Origin: Owenia fusiformis
Taxonomy: Eukaryota; Annelida; Polychaeta; Sabellida; Oweniidae
Length of the DNA: 64,000 bases
Direction: 5' to 3'
NCBI GenBank assembly: GCA_903813345.2
Contig: CAIIXF020000002.1
Coordinates: 29,818,926 to 29,882,925 of the forward strand
In this document: piece after piece, positions 26,901 through 35,269 of the stretch
Layout: each line of letters begins with the position of its first letter
How positions within the stretch are numbered: the stretch's first letter is position 1
Notes under the pieces: generated by a model
Database searches by the model: none
What the model was told of the DNA's origin: nothing
Seen by the model: the letters and a program-made list of their open reading frames with translations, nothing else
Program-made: the position numbers and the translations under genes

Positions 26901-29900
26901 TAAGTAAGGCCTATATTGTTGTATGCTTCTTTACATTCTGTATCTGAATATGCAGGACCTGAAGACAAAAATGTCAGAGCACATAACAATACAGTAGCTA
27001 ATGTTACTAAGTAAGGCCTATATTGTTGTATGCTTTGCTAATATTCTGTCCCTGACTACAGGACCTGAAGACAAAAATGTCAGAGCACATAACAATACGG
27101 TAGCTAATGTTACTAAGTAAGGCCTATATTGTTGTATACTTCGTTACATTCTGTACCTGACTACACAGGACCTGAAGACAAAAATATCAGAGCACATAAC
27201 AATACAGTAGCTATGTTACTAAGTAAGGCCTATATTGTTGTATGCTTTGTATGCTTGATAGGTCAGTAATGTGAAAAAGCATGTACTGTACCAGTACCAG
27301 TTTGAGCAGTTGGTTGATTATCTCATTGTACGAAAATAGAAACCCAAATGCTTATTTCTCAACAACATGTCACGATTTATCAATTATATATATGATTGTT
27401 GTTCAGAATTTGTGGTAGTTTAAGGAGGAACAATGAACAAGGTAGTTGACTTGATGACTTATAAGATATCAAATTAAAATTTATTTAAGTTTATGTTGCA
27501 TAATTGTTTCAAATGCAATATCAATCTTCTGATAAAAACAGAGTTAATTTACTCCGAACACTTTCAGTACTGGGCAAAAAGTTTGAGGTTGTGTAACTAG
27601 AGGAGTGAAATCGATGCAGAAATGTAGTTTTGAGTTCTGCCAATAGGTGGAGCACCTATCAGCCTCGTTCTAGTTTTTGAGTTTATTTTATATTTCTCTA
27701 GCTCATTTGTATGTAATTCACATTTGTTTCTGGTAGTTACGCATGAACTAAATAAAGCATCATATTCAAATTTATTTCTGCTAGTGATGTAATTTTGTAA
27801 AATGTGAATTCAACATGGGTACAACAACAGAAAAAGAACATGGGAGATTGTGAGTGTTAAACTTGCAGAGGTGTTTATTTCAAAGGGGCACTCAACTCGA
27901 GATATCTTACTGAACTAGTACTAATCAGTCACAATGTTATTTTTAATTATAATACTGACATGTTGGAAATTGTTTGGGTATAATAAGAGAAAATGCATGC
28001 ATTTGATATATTTTTCAACAATGCTTTAGGTGCAACTTGTACTGTGTATCCTGGGAGTGTTAGCCAGTGTTGTTACCGCTCAGCTAGGGGGAAGGAACCC
28101 AAGGTTTGGCACATGTCTCTGTGTCACAGGCAGCAGTGTCAATGTAAGAGATAATGGTAGGTATGAGTGTAATCAACACTTATCAAACTTAATCGACTTC
28201 ACAAGTGTGACATAAATACAGGGGTGATGTCCAGGGGTTTCATTAGCTGCAGGCAACAGGCAATTTTCACCGGTTGTTGTCACAAAATCGCCTGTTGTTT
28301 TTGGGGACTTTTCAACTTTTTCATGTTAAATTTATGATTTCCATTAATTTTGACTGTTGTTTTCATTAATTGAGCCTGTTGTGAGAAATTCTAGTGAAAT
28401 CCCTGGGAGTAACACATTATTTTAGCCAGTCTATGGGATATTGGTGGTTTGATTTTCTAATGACTAGGTGTGCTCCGTTAAGCAGTATGACTGCCTAATC
28501 TCTAATTAAGAACATAAATTGCAGTATAATGTACTTTAGATTAATAGATCCTAGAATAAAGCCTTAAAGGTGCAACAATTAGTGCAGGGGGGGGGGCATT
28601 CAACGATCATCGACCAGTGTCAAAATATATTTAGTTTGGATATTTCATCAAGACTAACATATATTTTTATTATCTACAAAGAAACTCCCTGAAACCCCCT
28701 GGATGAGATGAACATTATTTCAGCTGATATTCCTCTTGAAACGTGATGGATCTTAAAAATTTATAAGTGGGACTCCCTAAAAGAAGCTTTGAACTGAATT
28801 TACACTTCTTAATGCTGAAATTGATAGTTTATCCATACATTTTAAGAAAATAGGTCTGTCAAAGAAGATGTTAAGCCAAATTTTCAAATTTTTTCTCTAT
28901 AGTCCTTGTTGCCCTTTAAACAGAGCCATTAATGACCAGCTTCAAATCCATTTATATTAATGAAATTTAATAGATCTCAATACTGTATCTTTGATACAGC
29001 TGGACTGAACTCTCGTGTGATTGGTTCAATCAATCGTGGACAGTGCTACAAGTATACTGGGCTGAAGTTGACACGTGACGGCTACTCCTGGTATACAATA
29101 GATTATAACGGACGACGTGGTTGGGTTGCGGGAAATTATCTCATCGAGTCGGCCGCTAGCAGGTGTAAGTACCCACAGTATTCAGACAAGTGTACAATAC
29201 AACTGTTGACAGATTCAGAGGTAGACAGTTAACATGATATCCAAAACTGTAAACCTAGAATGTAGGTCAAGGTTGTCAGTCAAATAATATGATTTTGAAA
29301 GTCAGTTGCATAGAGACTTCTTTAAATTTTTGGTAATCACTGGAGAAAATAAAACTGAACTAACTGCAAGTGAAAGTTTGAATTCATCAAATTCTGTAAG
29401 TTTTCCCTAATCCTTGCAAGCAATGCATATTAATCTTGCTAACCAGGATTCTGTATGGTATAAGTTCTGTGACAGAATGTCTCTTTACTCAGGTCAAAGT
29501 GGTGGGGGAAGGCCTGGTTGTGGTAGAGTAGATTATCGCGGCTATCGGGTCTCTGACTCACAAGTTCGGGCAAAACTTGTCCAAATTGCTGATCTATTTT
29601 GCAACCGGCTGTGGGTAACTAGTGGAGATAGACCCAATGGCAGACCTGGATCACATGTAAGTTACATGTATGCATCAACGGCCAAATGAGTAGACTAAAC
29701 ATTAGTCAAAAGAGTAAAAAAAATATCATAGAACAGGAATCCCCAGTATCCCAAGCAATGATAATACATACAAAGAAAAAGTGTTCAAATACACACCATC
29801 CCTGCTCTTCCTATTTCATCATTATCACATTTATCTCATATGAATTTTCATTAAATGTCTTGACAGCAATTTCTGGACTCATTTTGATCACATCAAAACT

Positions 29901-32900
29901 GTATAAGAGTCTAAAAGAAGGCGTATCTCTATTCATAGCTGAAATATGGCAAGCTTCCTTATTTTGTATGTTTGTAAAACAGATGTGAGTTTCCCATGAG
30001 TTTTAACAAGGCAAAGGGTGAACAATATCGTACCTAAAACATATCAGTGTGGGCTCATTGACCCAGATAGCAAGATGCCCACCAAAAAGTTAATCAGCTG
30101 TAGAACTTCTTACCATGCCACATGTGTAAAAATTTGAAGGAAATCTGTTAAGTGTTTTTCCTGGAATCGCATATATGACAAGATTTATCTTAGACCTTCC
30201 AAAATGGCTGCCAGAATGCAAGATGGCCACTGAAAACTGAATCAGTTCTTGAACTTCTAAAACAGTAAAAAGGTTGATCATACTACATTGTTTTCATATC
30301 ACTATGTTGTGTTCATAGCACTATGTTGTTTTCATAGCACTATGTTGGTCGTGCAGCTGACTTCTGGATTGATGGCCAAAGCAACAATGGAGGTGCAATG
30401 TTTGACAGAATAAGACGCAGTGGAATCATGAATACAGACTACCAGGTATAGTATACATTCCTCTGAAACAAGCAGTACTGTCTCTAAATTACCCTCAATC
30501 AAATAAACTAAACAAAATAAAATAACACCATATGGCATCTTCACGCAGCACATAAGATAAGAAACAACAACCTTAATATCAGATACAAGGCAAATAACTG
30601 TGCAGTCCCATCAGTTTAACTTAGCTTAGGATAGTGTTCTATTAATGGAAGTGTCCAACTTTCAGAGGTGTTCCACGTACATGTAAATGCCTTCATTTCC
30701 AGGTCATTTGGCATGGAAGTAGGACATGCACTGGAGGGGAACACATTCACATAGGACGCTACACTGATGGTAGAAGAACCTGTTGGGTGCATGAGGGAAC
30801 AAGACCAGGCAACAGGTGCCAGTATAGGTGTATGTAGGGGCTGTTCTGGTGCATGTACGTGAAAACAGTGCATATATGTGCTACAGATACTTGCGTGATA
30901 CAAGTACATCCATTTTACATATTCAAACAGTTTGGGAAACAAAATTTCATGTTTATAAATATTTATCCTTGCTTCATTTATAGCATTGTTCTGCAATATA
31001 ATAAATAAATATAAGAAACAAAATTAAAATGATCAATTGGACTTAATGAGCGACAAGCAAATGAGCTTGAACAGTTGAACAGCAGGCACATAGCCAGGAT
31101 TTGCCAAGGAGGGTTCACTTTTTAAAAATTTCCAGGGGGGTTCACTTTTGACAATATTGCACCAAAAATGGCCGAAATCACTTGAATGGTCTTAATCACT
31201 TGAAAGGTGCTCAGAATGGTGAAAAGCTGCATGATTTTGAAAGAATTCTTGGCCAGGGTGATTCACTCGAACCCCCAGAACTCCCTGGCTATGGGCCTGA
31301 ACAGGTAAGCCCTTACCCACACAGATAGAAAAGGTGCATTATAACTTACATCTGCAGGTGTTTCTCCAAACTTGCTCTTGATTTGTTTCTGTATACGCGG
31401 ATGGGTTGCCAATACCTCCAAGACATCCAGGTTGCCAAATTTTGACGCAAAATGCAATGGCGTTTCATTGTTTCCTTTATCAGGCATATTGATATACAAG
31501 TCGACGAGGAACTTTATTCTGCTGGTGGATGTATCAAGGGAATCTTGGGGGTATAGCAGTTGCACAAAATTCACCGTTTCAAGGGTGTCTAAGATGAATC
31601 GTGTTATTGCTGCTTGGTTGCATTTGGCTGCTACATGAAGAGCATTGTATCTGAATCCCTCCTGAAATAGAAAACGGTGCTATATATGCAATGTTGATGT
31701 GGAAATGCATCCTCCTAAGCAAGTGTCCAGAATCCGTACCTCCTTTCCCCCTGCTATAACCGATTTGGAAGCGCCCGATAAAACTGAATCACGTGATCTA
31801 ATTATGCTAACTGCTTATCGAGGGAGTAAAAAGAAAGAAGTATTCTGGATTTTGAAGCCCTGTGATCGGAGGATGGTGGAAATGTGGCAGCCAGTTCTGT
31901 AGCTCAGTGGTAGAGCATTTGCCCGGTACTTGGGGTCATGGTTTTAATCCCAATGCGGTAGACTTTTTGACACCCTGAGCAAAACTGGAAACTGACAACA
32001 ATTTCAATACATTTTACAGCTATATTAAAAAGTCATGATAAGTGAAAAATTGAAAAGTTTAAGCAAATCAATTTTAAGACTAATATATGTCATGTCAATG
32101 TACACATGGTTTTCAAGGAAAAACACAGAAAAAACAATTCAAATTTTTCTGATATCAGCAGATGGTCAGTTTTCAGGAAAATGCAATTAACAAAAAAATG
32201 ACTGTTGTGTTTTTGGTTCAAAGGTCGAGAATTTTCAATACAATTACCTGCAGTATTGTAGGTGTATCACCAGAACTGACAAGGTACCGCGGGCTACTGT
32301 CAGTCATATAATTTGGTTAAAAGGTCAAGAATTTTCAATACAATTACCTGCAGTATTGTAGGTGTATCACCAGAACTGATAAGGTACCGCGGGTTACTGT
32401 CAGTCATATAATTTGGTTAAAAGGTCAAGAATTTTCAATACAATTACCTGCAGTATTGTAGGTGTATCACCAGAACTGACAAGGTACCTAGGGTTACTGA
32501 GTACAAGCTCTTTAACACCATCAAGGTCACCTTTTTCAATCATCTTGCGCATTTTCATCAGATCTTGAACCTTAGGTCCCTGAAAAACATGGAAAACAAT
32601 CAGAGGTGAAGACTCATAGAGCTTAATAATAATGTATACAGAATTATCACTTTTATTCAATAAACAAACAAAAACTCTTAGTAATTACTATTTATGGTTT
32701 AAGTACTGTTTCTCAGACATATTAATAATGCAGGGGTTTCATTAACAGAAAGCAACAGGCGATTTTCACCAGATATTTTCACAAAACCACCTGTTTTTCT
32801 TAGGAACTTTTCAACTTTTCCATGTTAAATTCATGATTTCCATTAATTTTGCCTGTTTTTCATTCATTTCTGTTATGAGAAATTCTAGTTAAACCCCTGT

Positions 32901-34541
32901 AATGGCACAAAATACATTTCACCATGATGCACTTTCATCAGTGTGACCTCGTTTTTGAAGACTGAGCTGGCCACTCAGAGCCATCTATAATATATATGTA
33001 TATAATCATTTATTATTGAACATCTATTCAACAAGACACACTTTGATAAATATCACACTTTTTTTTATCAAATATTCGAAATGGCCACAAACTAATTTAG
33101 CCAGTATTCCCAAAACCTAATCAGACATGGCACTAGCCTGCTCTTAAATGCATCTGAGCTAGTTTAAACAGGTTTAAGCATTATTCCTAGAATTTTGATT
33201 TATGACATGCCTCAGTGACCCAGACAGACAGACAGACAGACAGATGCCCATCCATCTGCAAGCCATGAGGATGACCACATAAAACACTTTGAAAAGATTC
33301 AATATAAGTGATAATGTTGATCTAGCAATCTGTGGAATAATTACCTTGAACAAAGAGGACTCAGCTGATACAGGTATTTGAGGCTTTTGAGGACCATCTC
33401 CGACATCAACCTGAAAGTGAAATAACAAGTTTATCACATTGCACTCCCAGGATTATACTTAATGCTCCAAGATCTCACTATTTGTCGTTCTTGGGGGGAG
33501 AGGCATTCTTAAAATTGGATTTCACCTAGATTTGGGATTAATATATTTTTACGCCGGGTGACTATACATTTTTCACAATTTTACAATGGAAAAAGTTGAA
33601 CGATGTCAGATGCTCATTTCAGGTCCGGATTTATAATCTAATAGTTGAACCTTGTAAATTGCAAAAAACACATTATTTCTATTCCGGGAAAGTGTGAGCA
33701 CTGTGAGCGTAAAGTTACTACAGCTACACTGAACAAAAAATCTGGTTGCTGAAATAGGATGTTATTTCCAAGGAGATTATTTCCTTGATTTATGAGCGGG
33801 GTCACCCCCTCTCATCTGGCATACAAGGTGATTATAAGTCTACTGAGTTCATATGTACTTAGAGATTATATATAATTGAATTCTATTGATTACATACATG
33901 TACAGTACTGTACTGTGCATGTTGAATGTACATGTATGATACCTGAGACTTACATAAATTTATTTATGATGGTCTCAGATGATACAGAACACCGGAACGT
34001 ATTTTAAAAATTCTACATTACATGTACATGTACAAATACCAAAAATAAAATATCTTACACTTATCTGCGGGTTAGTCCTACAAGGAGATGCATATTCTTC
34101 GGCTTTTCTTTGACAGAATTCTTCTGCTTCTTGTATTGTCTTAAAAACTTTAAATCGAGACCCTTTTAGCCTTTTTGCTGTTTTAAAAGCTTCTACTTTA
34201 TCTGTAAATATCAGGTTTTGCCCCTCTTCTAACACTACATCACTTGGAACTGATAAACTATAAAATAATTCAGCCGATCTTTGCATTTGAGGAAGTGTTG
34301 GCTGAATTTTATCAGTTGTCTTTCCATTTTCCGATATCTTTGATTCAATCGAAATGTGGCCATCATTGTTTTCTTCAACAGATATACCCCTTTCAATGGC
34401 AATAAACTTAGTAAGCTTTTTCTGGAAAATTCGTCGAACAATAGCGTCATTTACTGGACCAATAGAGACACCGAATTCTTTTAATTTTTTCCGGAGTGTT
34501 TCTTCATCAAATAATTTTACTTCTTCAAGAATGTCATCCAT
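18923..34541 (-). CDS. ANKLE2: Ankyrin repeat and LEM domain-containing protein 2 (LEM4), complete, 11 coding exons
   Basis: ANKLE2/LEM4 is an ER and inner nuclear membrane protein. In animals it promotes nuclear envelope reassembly after mitosis by restraining VRK1 and favouring PP2A dephosphorylation of BAF. Coding exons on the minus strand: 34541-34059, 33410-33345, 32579-32448, 31661-31350, 24594-24528, 23699-23595, 22973-22888, 22056-21926, 20967-19909, 19611-19480, 19094-18923. All have GT-AG borders and consistent phases. The total is 2,745 nt, 914 residues; the human protein is about 938. Order: LEM-like domain (~5-50), RFKVFKTIQEAEEF segment (~130-150), ankyrin repeats (~185-330), then conserved blocks AFAGPMSPSK, DPDKGVERIGR, NEYWDFL and IFIDGLFPSK. 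The start at 34541 is the first ATG after an in-frame upstream stop. The N-terminal membrane segment of vertebrate ANKLE2 is not visible. Four junctions carry tandem arrays. Confidence 0.9.
21049..21269. mobile_element. CATCCTCC MITE with 9-bp target duplication
   Basis: The 221-bp element runs from CATCCTCC to GGAGGATG inside ANKLE2 intron 8. It is flanked on both sides by CAACTTCAT, a perfect 9-bp duplication. Nine-base duplications are usual for Mutator-like elements. The body shares CCCCTGCTATAACC and AACTGAATCAC words with the copy at 31708. Confidence 0.75.
21463..21968 (-). repeat. 47-bp tandem array spanning the ANKLE2 exon 8 donor, ~11 copies
   Basis: Read on the minus strand, each unit contains the end of exon 8 (GACAAGGGGGTTGAAAGGAT then AGGAAG) followed by the donor GTAGGC and a short intron piece. 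The copy at 21926-21968 joins the unique part of exon 8; the rest extend into intron 8. One unit (near 21700) has lost one base. All plus-strand frames across it are open only because of the repeat period. Confidence 0.88.
21926..24594 (-). CDS. ANKLE2: ANKLE2 exons 5-8: linker helices and conserved central region
   Basis: Exon 5 (24594-24528) encodes VLCSRVQNVSKETKDKMKEL. Exon 6 (23699-23595) encodes QFYVPLLRSDD through PVISEPWSPEQ. Exon 7 (22973-22888) encodes SPRDPLLNVKAFAGPMSPSK. Exon 8 (22056-21926) ends DPDKGVERIGR. Order and spacing match vertebrate ANKLE2. Phases 1, 1, 0 and 2 join without a break. Exons 5, 6 and 8 each border a tandem array, so the exact splice site is chosen here as the exon-proximal copy. 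In those three arrays the unit lengths (107, 70, 47) are not multiples of three, so use of an adjacent copy would shift the frame. Confidence 0.82.
22079..22130 (+). mobile_element. mariner-type terminus (TA + CAGGGTGGTCAAA)
   Basis: TA|CAGGGTGGTCAAAAAATGGA and the following CCTCATATCTTT match the terminus at 418-470. It lies in ANKLE2 intron 7, about 25 bp upstream of the exon 8 acceptor. No opposite end was found. Confidence 0.45.
23104..23664 (-). repeat. 70-bp tandem array spanning the ANKLE2 exon 6 donor, 8 copies
   Basis: On the minus strand each unit carries the last ~54 nt of exon 6 (encoding PPVISEPWSPEQSQSDFDYI) and the donor TATAG|GTATGT. The exon-proximal copy is at 23595-23664. 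The distal copy ends at 23105 in TATAG|gtaaag and runs into ordinary intron. Copies are nearly identical, differing mainly by AAGG/ATGT/ATGG at one site. Confidence 0.9.
24011..24123. repeat. Long hairpin / palindromic element
   Basis: ATCATTGAATATATGCC at 24021 is inverted as GGCATATATTCAATGAT ending at 24112, with matching outer bases (TTATGT...ACATAA) and further pairing around GACGTCAG. The loop has CCCTCGCAAGCTCGGG. It lies in ANKLE2 intron 5. It looks like a palindromic MITE; no target duplication is clear. Confidence 0.5.
24560..27250 (-). repeat. 107-bp tandem array spanning the ANKLE2 exon 5 acceptor, ~25 copies
   Basis: On the minus strand each unit contains a pyrimidine-rich tract and acceptor (TTTTTGTCTTCAG) followed by GTCCTGCGTAGTCAGGTACA, a copy of the start of exon 5. 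The exon itself begins at 24594 in the lowest copy, which has diverged to ATCATCAG|GTTCTG. About 25 copies extend 2.7 kb into intron 4. Central units are nearly identical, while edge units are more diverged, as expected for unequal exchange. Confidence 0.88.
27251..28029 (+). other. Upstream region of the nested peptidase gene
   Basis: ANKLE2 intron 4 sequence between the 107-bp array and the first visible exon of the plus-strand peptidase gene. It should contain that gene's promoter and the short exon with its start codon, which I could not place with confidence. Confidence 0.4.
28030..30837 (+). CDS. Secreted SH3b domain plus M15/VanY-type zinc peptidase, nested in ANKLE2 intron 4
   Basis: Probable secreted peptidoglycan peptidase. 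Exons: 28030-28156, 29000-29164, 29493-29656, 30338-30445, 30703-30837, all GT-AG with phases 1, 1, 0, 0; 232 residues plus an unseen start exon. Exon 1 opens at an acceptor (TTTAG|GTG) with a hydrophobic signal-peptide core (LVLCILGVLASVVTA). Exons 1-2 form a bacterial-type SH3 domain (GSSVNVRDN ... GYSWYTIDYNGRRGWVAGNY). Exons 3-5 form the catalytic domain: LFCNRLWVTSGDRP, then SHHYVGRAAD across the exon 3/4 junction (the S-x-H-x-x-G-x-A-x-D zinc motif; H153 and D160 as ligands), then EHIHIG in exon 5 with the third ligand. This arrangement is that of D,D-carboxypeptidase/endopeptidase family M15. Cysteines at the C-terminus fit secretion. Role in defence or digestion of bacteria is inference, as is an ancient bacterial origin. 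It lies antisense within ANKLE2. Confidence 0.8.
28232..28405. mobile_element. MITE with CAGGGGTTT ends
   Basis: This is in intron 1 of the nested gene. It begins CAGGGGTTTCATTAGCTGC and ends TAGTGAAATCCCTG, imperfect inverted repeats. The body (CAACAGGC, TTTTCACC, CTTTTCAACTTTT, CATGTTAAATT) matches the copy at 32731. No coding capacity. Confidence 0.6.
28406..28999. other. Intron 1 remainder of the nested peptidase gene
   Basis: Ordinary AT-rich intron with a G tract near 28587. Nothing else is seen. Confidence 0.4.
30292..30350 (+). repeat. ~20-bp triplicated acceptor of peptidase exon 4
   Basis: Three copies of TTCATA(T/G)CACTATGTTG precede and include the start of exon 4. Two carry the acceptor TTCATAG|CAC and the first carries TTCATAT. 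The last copy continues into the coding exon (CACTATGTTGGTCGTGC). This is a short acceptor-side junction array in a third gene. Confidence 0.75.
31350..32579 (-). CDS. ANKLE2: ANKLE2 exons 3-4: ankyrin repeats
   Basis: Exon 3 (32579-32448) begins GPKVQDLMKMRKMIEKGDLD and ends SGDTPTILQ. Exon 4 (31661-31350) carries RYNALHVAAKCNQ and NETPLHFASKFGNLDVLEVL, two clear ankyrin consensus helices, and ends FGETPAD. Both exons are in phase 0. Exon 3's donor side is triplicated as a 100-bp unit in the following intron. Exon 2 (33410-33345) lies just upstream and encodes a 22-residue linker. Confidence 0.85.
31708..31875. mobile_element. CATCCTCC MITE with perfect 9-bp target duplication
   Basis: The 168-bp element with ends CATCCTCC/GGAGGATG is flanked by GTGGAAATG on both sides. 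It is in ANKLE2 intron 3. The body matches the copies at 14575 and 21049. Confidence 0.78.
31892..31970 (+). mobile_element. tRNA-derived SINE head or tRNA pseudogene
   Basis: TAGCTCAGTGGTAGAGC is an A box of tRNA type. About 35 bases on, GGTTTTAATCCC is a B-box-like sequence. The 5' and 3' arms do not form a good acceptor stem, so this is not a functional tRNA. A SINE derived from a tRNA is the most likely reading. Confidence 0.55.
32221..32520 (-). repeat. 100-bp tandem array spanning the ANKLE2 exon 3 donor, 3 copies
   Basis: Each unit (donor positions 32448, 32348 and 32248) contains, on the minus strand, the end of exon 3 encoding YLVSSGDTPTILQ followed by CTGCAG|GTAATTG. The proximal copy is the exon itself. 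The two others are about 97% identical to each other by eye. Confidence 0.88.
32731..32899. mobile_element. MITE with CAGGGGTTT ends
   Basis: CAGGGGTTTCATTAACAG at the left is inverted as TAGTTAAACCCCTG at the right. The body matches the element at 28232. It is in ANKLE2 intron 2. A possible short TAATG flank occurs on both sides. Confidence 0.62.
34059..34541 (-). CDS. ANKLE2: ANKLE2 exon 1: LEM-like domain and RFKxFKT segment
   Basis: The first 161 residues begin MDDILEEVKLFDEETLRKKL. They contain the LEM hallmarks of a short helix, a G-x-x-x-G-P turn (EFGVSIGPVNDAIVRRI) and a basic KKL end. LEM domains bind BAF on chromatin. After a polar linker, RLKGSRFKVFKTIQEAEEF matches the conserved segment after the LEM domain in ANKLE2; its shape resembles RNase H1 N-terminal (viroplasmin-like) modules, which is inference. 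The exon ends in phase 0 at AGT|gtaaga. Confidence 0.85.
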
Positions 34542-35269
34542 TGTGCATTTCGTGCGTTCTTTGAAGAATAAATAGTACGCTGGTTTGATTATATTCTACT
34601 AAAATCACAAATTAAAGCTGTAAAAAGGCTTTCTTCTTAACAATATTTTATTTTAAAAATTTCCTCACTTTTCAAAGAATGATTAAATTTAGGGAATCAC
34701 TAAATATTCGAATTGCGTTTTCTGATATATTTATGATTGAAAAGACTTATTAAATTTTCTTTATCATTTCTGCATCCTGATCTGTTGACATTTAGGTCTT
34801 AAAACTTTCACTTGAACACTTTAATGAAGCATTTGTGTCTTTGTCATTTTATTGTAACCATTTTTCGTGAGTCTGAATGCGCTGCCATGATTGATATACA
34901 CTGAACGAAATGCAAAAATTTGCAAAAATAAAAAAATGAAACTGACCTCCCTTCTCAGTTTATCTAGTTTTATCGCAAGCTGAGCCTAATTGGTAAGTAG
35001 AGTGTACCATTTTCTGATTCTCAGAGACCCATGTAACATGTGTGTATCGTGTCCTTGCATTATGATGGCATTAGAGTGTCTACAAAAGTGCTATGTTCAT
35101 TTTTTGAATAAAATTTTTCATTTCATTCATCATTGAAAAAGTGGGATTATCTGAAAGATTAGATCTAGTGAACAGGAACCTGAAATGCCATCTACTGGAG
35201 AAATTGCAAATCTGGAATATCATTTATTATCATTGACAGTTATTGAGCGAACAGAGTTTCCAAAACTGC

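Noticed and set aside
31892-31970. Functional tRNA gene
   Set aside because: A and B boxes are present but the acceptor stem and anticodon arm do not fold properly; SINE or pseudogene is more likely.
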